This document shows positions 1-6,345 of a stretch of 6,345 nucleotides of DNA, piece by piece (the stretch's first letter is position 1; every line of letters starts with the position of its first letter). Source of the DNA: Candidatus Cloacimonadota bacterium (GTDB lineage Bacteria > Cloacimonadota > Cloacimonadia > Cloacimonadales > JAFGVF01); assembly GCA_016938155.1 (NCBI GenBank), contig JAFGVF010000099.1:1-6345 (forward strand). Reading direction: 5' to 3'. A model generated the notes under the pieces. That model saw only the letters and a program-made list of their open reading frames with translations. It had not been told where the DNA came from and ran no database searches. The position numbers were made by a program, and so were the translations under genes.

Positions 1-184
1 CAATTTGTGCTTAACTTTTTCCACATTTTTTCTATCGTCTCAAAGCGGGGGATTAAGGGACAAAAATAGAGGACTGGATATAAGATGCCAATGCAACAAC
101 AATTATGCTTGGAAGTAATTGCCGGAAATTTTCAGACTTTCAAATAGGATTAAATCGCTTTAAATAATAGTTTAAGAATGCTAT

Positions 185-202
185 TGGTTTTGCAAAGCCA
201 AC
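185..202. repeat. Imperfect inverted repeat, possible operator
   Basis: TTGGTTTTGCAAAGCCAA has two 8-base arms around a central GC. The arms pair with one exception, a T opposite a G. It lies about 110 bases before the preferred tsaE start, within the region that should hold the operon's promoter. An operator-like role is only a guess: such short palindromes arise by chance in AT-rich DNA, and there is no second copy in the window. Confidence 0.25.
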
Positions 203-301
203 ATTTGTATATGCCATAGATTAGATTGAACAATGATATAAATAAAACTTTTCCCTTGCCTTAGAGTGTTGATGTAACCATTATTGGTTTATACTATTAA
301 T

Positions 302-308
302 GAGAGAG
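302..308 (+). promoter_or_regulatory. Purine-rich ribosome binding site deciding the tsaE start
   Basis: GAGAGAG lies just before the ATG at 311. The alternative TTG at 284, in the same frame, has no purine-rich stretch at a usable distance. The match to a standard Shine-Dalgarno sequence is modest, but together with the family's usual N-terminal length it favours ATG 311. Confidence 0.4.
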
Positions 309-310
309 AA

Positions 311-751
311 ATGCAGAAAATATTAACAGACGAAAAAGACACAATAAAGTTGGCTGAAATGTCGGCTGACTTGATTAAGAAAGGTGATGTAATCTTTCTA
401 TACGGCGAGCTTGGAGCGGGGAAGACTTTCTATACCCGACACTTATGCAGGTATCTTGGTGTAACTGAACCGGTCAGTAGTCCCTCCTATGTTCTCTTGA
501 ATCAGTATCATGCTCCGGATTATATAGTTAATCATCTGGATTTATACCGACTCGGAGATGCCGACGAGGTTTTTGCATTGGGAATCACAGAGTTTTTAGA
601 AAACAATGTAACTATAATAGAATGGCCATTATTAGCCGAAGAGTTGCTGCCGTTTCCGGCTTTGAAAATTAGTTTCAGCTATGATGGAGAAACCAGAGCT
701 GTGGAGATTGAAGGAAAATACAGTAAGGAATTGGAGAAAATATGGCATTAA
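311..751 (+). CDS. tsaE: tRNA threonylcarbamoyladenosine biosynthesis ATPase TsaE
   Basis: P-loop ATPase that works with TsaD and TsaB in the cytoplasm to make the universal t6A37 modification of ANN-decoding tRNAs. From ATG 311 the protein has 146 residues, normal for the family. Visible motifs: Walker A GELGAGKT at residues 32-39, the SSPSY switch-like segment at 56-60 (family SPTY), HLDLYR at 75-80 and IIEWP at 102-106. An in-frame TTG at 284 would add nine residues (MVYTINERE) not expected in the family. ATG 311 puts the P-loop at the usual distance from the N-terminus and follows a purine-rich stretch. The 3' end overlaps the permease gene by 10 bases, so the two are almost certainly co-transcribed. 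The common partner tsaB is not next door. Identification is firm; the exact start is less so. Confidence 0.93.
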   Translation: MQKILTDEKDTIKLAEMSADLIKKGDVIFLYGELGAGKTFYTRHLCRYLGVTEPVSSPSYVLLNQYHAPDYIVNHLDLYRLGDADEVFALGITEFLENNVTIIEWPLLAEELLPFPALKISFSYDGETRAVEIEGKYSKELEKIWH

Positions 752-2592
752 AGAAAGAACTGGGGTTCTTTGGAGTGTTCAGTATAGCTTCGGGGGCTAT
801 GATTAGCTCAGGTATCTTTATTCTACCCGGCATAGCCTATCAGCTTGCAGGACCTTCTATATTTGTTTCTTACTTTCTGGCAGGCTTACTTGCCATGACG
901 GGTGTATTCAGTATTGCCGAACTATCAACAGCCATGCCCAAAGCCGGAGGTGATTATTTCTTTATCACTAGAAGCCTTGGTTCTTCTGTCGGTACAATCT
1001 CAGGCTTACTCAGTTGGTTTGCTCTTTCATTGAAAAGTGCTTTTGGTATCATTGGTATTGTCTTTGTTCTGAAGATGATTCTCCCAAGTATTAACATGCA
1101 ACTGTTCAGTATCATCTTCACAGCAGGATTCGTACTGGTCAATCTCGCAGGGGTTAAGGAAGCAGGTAAACTTCAAGCCATATTAGTAGTATTTCTCCTG
1201 GGATTGATGTTGACTTATATCATTGCCGGAGCGGGAAATATCAATGTAAATAATCTTGTCCCCTTTATTCCGGTGGGAAAAAATATAAATATAATTTTCA
1301 CAACAGCAGGATTTGTCTTTGTATCTTATGGCGGTTTACTCAAAGTAGCCAGTATGAGCGAAGAGATAATCGACCCCAAGCGTAATATCCCCTTTGCCTT
1401 AATATCATCTCTAATCGTAGCTATGCTCCTATATTCAGCTATGATTCTCGTTACTGTTGGTGTAATGGGCGATCGTCTAATTCTTCCTGAAAATATCAAC
1501 ACCCCGATAGCTCAGTCTGCCAAAGAAGTTCTGGGAGTGTTTGGTTATTGGAGCATCACCCTTGCTTCAATGCTTGCCTTTATAACAACGGCTAATGCCG
1601 GAATCATGGCGGCATCACGCTATCCTCTGGCTCTTGGAAGAGATGGACTCCTGCCTGAATTCATTGCTAAAACAGACAAGCGACACTCACCTTACATTTC
1701 TATTATCCTTACAGGTTTATTTATAGCTATCGCCCTGATGATAAATTTAGAGGTTCTTATCAAAGCTGCTTCAACCGTGATAATCATGAACTATATTCTT
1801 TCCCATATCTCAGTTATTATCCTAAGAGAGAGTAGAATGCAGAACTATAAACCGAGCTTTAAATCACCTCTGTATCCCTGGGTGCAGTTCGTGGGGATTA
1901 TTGCTTTTGTATTGCTCATTTCCGATATGGGCTTGAAAGCCATCCTCATTAGTGTGGGCTTGATAGTTATCGGTTTTATGGTTTATATGCTGTACGGCAG
2001 GAAACGCTCGAATCAGGAATATGCCTTACTGCATCTGGTTGAAAGAATTGTAAATAAGAAACTTACGGGTTATAATCTGGAATCTGAGTTAAAGGATATC
2101 CTCTATCAAAGAGATGAGATTGACAAAGATGGCTTCGACTACCTGATAGAAAAAGCCGTAGTCCTCGATATAAAAGAACAACTTACCCTGAAGGAGCTAT
2201 TTTCCCGCATCGCAAATACTATGTCCACTCAGGTCGATTTAAGTCGGGAACAGATACAAAACAGTCTCTGGGAAAGAGAAGAACAAAGTCCAACTGCCTT
2301 AACCCCATTCCTTGCCGTACCACATCTGATTCTGGAAGGAGAGAACCGTTTTCAGATTATTCTTGTCAGGACTATAAAGGGTACAATTTACAATGAACAA
2401 TATCAAGCAGTAAAAGCAATCTTTGTGCTTGCAGGTACTATGGACAGACGGAACAATCACCTGAGAGCATTGGCGTCTATTGCCCAGGTTGTCCATCATA
2501 AAGACTTTGAGAAAAAATGGCTTTCAGCAAGAGGTTCACAGGAGCTAAAAGATTTAGTGCTTCTAAGTGACCGCAAAAGGAACTCCCAATGA
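742..2592 (+). CDS. APC-family amino acid permease with C-terminal PTS EIIA-like domain
   Basis: Inner-membrane transporter of the amino acid-polyamine-organocation superfamily fused to a cytoplasmic regulatory domain (616 residues). Residues about 8-418 hold roughly 12 hydrophobic helices. Family signatures include ASGAMISSGIFILPG at 16-30 (the unwound first helix), EEIIDPKRNIP at 207-217 and SRYPLALGRDGLLP at 292-305. After a charged linker, residues about 466-608 resemble the fructose/mannitol-type EIIA domain (PTS_EIIA_2). The LWEREEQSPTALTPFLAVPH segment fits the family pattern REELGSTGIGNGVAIPH and places the phosphorylatable histidine at H528. The ATG follows AAGGAATTGGAG at 725-736 and lies inside the end of tsaE; the 3' end overlaps the phosphodiesterase gene by 4 bases. 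Substrate cannot be read from sequence; amino acids are the default for the family. No EI, HPr or EIIB/C gene is in view, so the domain may sense or regulate rather than drive uptake. Confidence 0.9.
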   Translation: MALKKELGFFGVFSIASGAMISSGIFILPGIAYQLAGPSIFVSYFLAGLLAMTGVFSIAELSTAMPKAGGDYFFITRSLGSSVGTISGLLSWFALSLKSAFGIIGIVFVLKMILPSINMQLFSIIFTAGFVLVNLAGVKEAGKLQAILVVFLLGLMLTYIIAGAGNINVNNLVPFIPVGKNINIIFTTAGFVFVSYGGLLKVASMSEEIIDPKRNIPFALISSLIVAMLLYSAMILVTVGVMGDRLILPENINTPIAQSAKEVLGVFGYWSITLASMLAFITTANAGIMAASRYPLALGRDGLLPEFIAKTDKRHSPYISIILTGLFIAIALMINLEVLIKAASTVIIMNYILSHISVIILRESRMQNYKPSFKSPLYPWVQFVGIIAFVLLISDMGLKAILISVGLIVIGFMVYMLYGRKRSNQEYALLHLVERIVNKKLTGYNLESELKDILYQRDEIDKDGFDYLIEKAVVLDIKEQLTLKELFSRIANTMSTQVDLSREQIQNSLWEREEQSPTALTPFLAVPHLILEGENRFQIILVRTIKGTIYNEQYQAVKAIFVLAGTMDRRNNHLRALASIAQVVHHKDFEKKWLSARGSQELKDLVLLSDRKRNSQ

Positions 2593-3755
2593 AAAAGAGA
2601 AGAATTTCCGTCTTCATGTTTATTGATGCCCTTGGATGGGAAATAGTCAAGAAACATCACTTCATGGAGGAACTACTCCCTTTTAGGAACAAAGTAGAAA
2701 TGCAATTCGGTTATTCATGTACAGCAATTCCGACTATCCTTACAGGTGAACGACCGGAAGTTCATAAGCACTTAAGCTTCTATTATTACAATCCGGAAGA
2801 ATCGCCATTTAAATCCTTTAAAGTTCTTAAGTTTCTGCCCGGTAGTATCTTTGACAGATGGAGGTTCAGGCATCTGTTTTCCAAAGTTATTGCCAAAGCT
2901 TACAGATATACCGGTTACTTTGAAATGTATGCCATGCCGTTTGAGCGACTTCCCTATTTTGACTATATCGAAAAGCGTGACCTGTTTGTTCCGGGTGGAT
3001 TGTTACCTGTACCTAACCTTGCCGATAAATTGGAGGAATTTGGTTTGCGTTACCATATCTCTAATTGGAGATTAACTGAAGAACAAAACATTCAAAGCCT
3101 TATAGAAGATGTGAAGAAAGGTAGCATAGATTTTGGTTTTCTCTACACGGCAGCCATGGACGGACTCTTGCATAGAGTAACAAGAGAGGGTCAGGAGGTT
3201 CAACAGAAGCTTGATTGGTATGCAGAACATATCTACACACTTTGGCAGGAAATGCAGAATAGCTACGATGAATACAATTTAATCGTGATCTCCGACCATG
3301 GAATGACTACACTCACGGAAACAGTGGATGCCAAGAAGATAGTGGAAGCATTACCTCTGAAATTCGGAAAGGATTATGTTGCTGTCTATGATTCCACCAT
3401 GATCCATTTCTGGTATTTCAATGATGAGGCAAGAAAGGCAATCTTAAAAGTCATTCCAACCATCCCTTTTTCTCATCTTCTTAACATAGAGGAGAAGAAA
3501 CGCTATGGGATTGATTTTAAAGATAATATGTATGGAGAGGATATTGTCCTCATGGATGCCGGAGTGCAGATTGCACCTTCGGACATGGGTCGGAATACTC
3601 TCCCGGGGATGCACGGCTTTGCCCCTGAACATGAAGACTCTTATGCCAGTTTCTTATCCAGTTCTAAGGTTGAAGTTGAACCACAATGGGTAGGTGATTA
3701 TTTCAGAGTAATGTTAAAGGAGATAGAGAGAATCTCCGGTAATCCGAGTTTATAA
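2589..3755 (+). CDS. Alkaline-phosphatase-superfamily phosphodiesterase (type I phosphodiesterase/nucleotide pyrophosphatase-like)
   Basis: Predicted two-metal phosphohydrolase of 388 residues. Core residues appear in superfamily order: D13 (FIDALGW), the nucleophile region YSCTAIPTILTG at 42-53, D191 and H195 (MDGLLH), D236 and H237 (SDHGM), and H342 (GMHGF). Counting back ten positions from G53 of the LTG motif, as in sulfatases (CxPSRxxxLTG) and NPP enzymes (TFPNHYSLVTG), puts S43 at the nucleophile position; T45 is the alternative. There is no signal peptide or membrane helix, so it should be cytoplasmic, unlike many secreted NPPs. The start overlaps the permease stop as ATGA, with AAGGA at 2577-2581 as ribosome binding site, so the products are likely made together. 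The substrate is unknown: nucleotide, sugar-nucleotide, phospholipid or phosphonate esters are all possible. Fold and catalytic class are well supported, specific function is not. Confidence 0.85.
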   Translation: MKKRRISVFMFIDALGWEIVKKHHFMEELLPFRNKVEMQFGYSCTAIPTILTGERPEVHKHLSFYYYNPEESPFKSFKVLKFLPGSIFDRWRFRHLFSKVIAKAYRYTGYFEMYAMPFERLPYFDYIEKRDLFVPGGLLPVPNLADKLEEFGLRYHISNWRLTEEQNIQSLIEDVKKGSIDFGFLYTAAMDGLLHRVTREGQEVQQKLDWYAEHIYTLWQEMQNSYDEYNLIVISDHGMTTLTETVDAKKIVEALPLKFGKDYVAVYDSTMIHFWYFNDEARKAILKVIPTIPFSHLLNIEEKKRYGIDFKDNMYGEDIVLMDAGVQIAPSDMGRNTLPGMHGFAPEHEDSYASFLSSSKVEVEPQWVGDYFRVMLKEIERISGNPSL

Positions 3756-6345
3756 CTCATAATTACTTATTCAGAGTTTAATAATGAATGAAATTAAGCC
3801 TTTAAAAGACAATAGCTTCTCTGAGTTTATGCTCTATACCACACCAAAAGGTGATGTAAAGGTAGAGATATTGGTAAAAGATGAGAGTATCTGGCTTCCG
3901 CAAAAGAGAATGGCTGAATTATTCGGAGTTGGTGTTCCAGCTGTTTCAAAGCATTTAAACAACATCTTTGAGTCCGGTGAGTTACAAAAAGAGGCAACTG
4001 TTTCCATTTTGGAAACAGTTCAAATTGAAAGTGGAAGAGAAGTAAAAAGGAGTGTTGAGTTTTACAATCTCGATGCAATTATAGCAGTGGGATACCGCGT
4101 AAATTCCATTAGAGCAACTCAATTTCGCATTTGGGCTACAAAAGTCCTAAAAGAATACATCATCAAAGGTTTTGCCATGGATGATGATCGATTGAAGAAC
4201 GGACAATTCTTTGGAAAGGATTACTTTCAAGAACTGCTTGAAAGAGTTCGTTCCATACGGGCAAGTGAGAGAAGGATATATCAGAAGATAACCGATATTT
4301 TTGCCGACTGCAGCATTGACTATGATTCTCATGCTCCTATCACAAAAGATTTTTATGCCATGGTTCAGAACAAGTTTCATTATGCTATTGCAGGCAAAAC
4401 AGCTGCCGAGATTGTTTTCGAGAAAGCAGACAATAGTTAAATCTAAACAGCAGATTATCAAACACAAAAGGGTAGCACATGCTACCCTTCTATCTTATTT
4501 ATTAAGCCCTATTCTTATTTATTTCATCAACATCAATTTAACGGGTTTGGATTTGATATCGTCAGTAGCACGGACAAAGTAAATACCATCAGGACATCTC
4601 TTACCTGATGAATCGGTTCCATTCCACTGATTACTATCCTTAAGCTCATTTACAAGCTGTCCTTTCAGATTAAAAATCTTCCAATTGTTGACTTTAGTTT
4701 TAGAGTCAATTGTGCAAGTTCCGGATACCGGACTAAAGGGATTCGGATACACAGATATCGTATTATCAATTTGATTAACATTGCCATTTATTGAGGTAGT
4801 ATTCAAAGTGAAGGTATAAATCTCTCCTGAATTAACAATTAACTCCTCTGAGAACTCAATAACTTCATCTGTAGTGATGTTATGATAACGGAAGGAAACA
4901 TCTGTTTCATTATCTGGTATCTGAATCAGCATCGTAGCATAGGTCGCACCATCAACCATAGTCGGATGAGCCGTTCCGAGGCATTCTCCGTTTCCAAATG
5001 CACCCAGTAAATCACCCTGAACAGGAGTAATTCCATTTAAAGTTATATATGCTGTCGCTGTATTATTGGGATAAACTGTCGGACTCCAATATGCATCTTC
5101 TCTATTCGATGCATTCAGACGGGTAGTTGTGTTGTAAACTAAACCTGCTGAGGCAAGCATATTAATCCAATACCCCTGTCCCGGAGTCATCTGATTAAGT
5201 GTGTTGAAATAGGAAGGCATAGAGGGGTCATAGGTTTGCGTCAGGTTTTTAACCTGAGATAGATTGGATAAGATATTTTGCAGGGCTGTATCGGGTGCTA
5301 TGGGGTTCTGAGGGAGATATCCCAGCATATTCCAGCCACTGTTTAAACTAATCACCTGAGTTTCATCTGCAATGTCTCCGTTTATTGTAAGAGTAGCAGC
5401 GTTGCTCATATTCACCCAATAAGCCTGTTGGTTGTTCATCATTGCAAGGGTATTGAAATATGAGGGCATGGAAGGGTCATAGGTCTGAGTGAGGCTCTTA
5501 ACCTGGATAACATCAGCCTGAATAGCTGAAAAGAGGCTTGCAGGGGACATATCTGTTGTTACGGCATTCATGCTGATTAGATTCCAACCGGAGTTAAGAC
5601 TGATATTCTGTGTAACTCCGAGTGAACCGAAGGTTGCATTAAGAATGGTCGCTTGTCCGTTAACGACAACAACATTATTGAATATCTGGTCATCATATCC
5701 GGCTGCACTGATGGTAACAGTCCATGTTCCTGCAGCGATAGGACGATAGTAGTCTCCGTGATCGGCATTAGACCATACAGAAGATTGATTTGTATCATGG
5801 TTGTTGATAGAGATTTCCGCTTCCAGCGGATTGCCGTTAATATCAGTAACAAAGCCTTGAATCCCAAAGTTTGCCTCTTCCAGAAAATCTATCATTGCCT
5901 GCCTGCTGTAATTGTAATAGGTAGGGAGAAGGGTATTACTAAGTAATTTTGTTGCAGATATTTCAAAGGTAACTTCTCGGCAACCTGCAAAATAGTTCAT
6001 CCAATCCTGACGGGAGCCATTGGCTTCATACCAGGCATAGCCGTTGGTAATACCGTTGTTTTCATCATCAAAGTAACCTGCCGGAGAGGCATTTTGCAGA
6101 GAAGTTGCATAATTCCTGCATACATATTGCCACCAAGTATCATCAACATGCAGGGTAGCCCATGTATCCCAAGGATAGTTGGCAAGTTCAATCCCCCCGT
6201 GATAGTTTGCTGAAAGTACCAGATTATGAGCATTAGCAAAGTTCATCTGGATTGTATTCTCAATTGCAGTGGGATTATTATCACCATTAGTAAAAGTGGC
6301 TGCGTCTATAAAGTTTCTATTCAAATCTATACTGTTCCAATTATA

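Larger units (their letters stand above)
1..310. other. AT-rich upstream region without a convincing gene
   Basis: This stretch before tsaE has stops in all plus-strand frames and no recognisable protein. Plus frame 1 is open from the left edge for only 22 codons to a TAG at 67-69. On the minus strand an ATG at 24-26 would read MWKKLSTN off the left edge, but it has no clear ribosome binding site and too few codons to judge. The region must contain the operon's promoter. Several A/T-rich hexamers exist (for example TATAAA near 236-242), but I see no well-spaced -35/-10 pair. The only structured element is the palindrome at 185-202. Confidence 0.5.

Overview
The window is about 6.3 kb of AT-leaning DNA (roughly 40% G+C by eye). 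It looks like a fermentative, probably anaerobic bacterium of the Candidatus Cloacimonadota (WWE1) type or a relative in the FCB superphylum. The main clue is the large minus-strand secreted protein. It ends in a YPNPFSP...GIYFVR...KPVKLMLMK sorting-type domain and carries LNSGWNLIS / TQTYDPSMPSYFNTL repeats plus a GDLLGAFGNGEC domain. That style is common in secreted proteins of this group. The assignment is inference; no rRNA or other phylogenetic marker is present.

Layout. Bases 1-310 hold no convincing gene, only AT-rich leader DNA with one imperfect palindrome. Bases 311-3755 form a tight plus-strand operon of three genes whose ends overlap by 10 and 4 bases: tsaE (ATPase for tRNA t6A37 synthesis); an APC-superfamily amino-acid permease with a C-terminal PTS EIIA-like domain that keeps its active-site histidine; and a cytoplasmic alkaline-phosphatase-superfamily phosphodiesterase with all core metal ligands. 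A RhuM-family gene (3784-4440) follows after 28 bases. It lacks about the last third of the usual family length and contains a perfect 11-bp inverted repeat inside its coding sequence. A strong hairpin at 4468-4489, T-rich on both sides, serves as a shared terminator.

From 4519 to the right edge, on the minus strand, lies the 3' part of a secreted M14 metallocarboxypeptidase of the regulatory (CPN/CPE/CPD-like) type. In order it shows the C-terminal half of the catalytic domain, a transthyretin-like domain, two 83-84-residue tandem repeats, a beta-rich GDLLGAF domain and a C-terminal sorting domain. Its N-terminus, with the expected signal peptide and HxxE zinc motif, lies outside the window.

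How the genes fit together. The operon may couple amino-acid uptake, gated or sensed by the EIIA-like domain, to a phosphodiesterase of unknown substrate; tsaE may simply share the promoter. The secreted carboxypeptidase would release C-terminal amino acids, predicted to be Lys/Arg, from peptides outside the cell. That suits an amino-acid fermenter, but it is a separate, convergent transcription unit. I see no CRISPR array, tRNA, rRNA or insertion sequence. The window is mostly ordinary; its most unusual parts are the permease-EIIA fusion with its neighbours, the short RhuM gene with its internal hairpin, and the multidomain carboxypeptidase.
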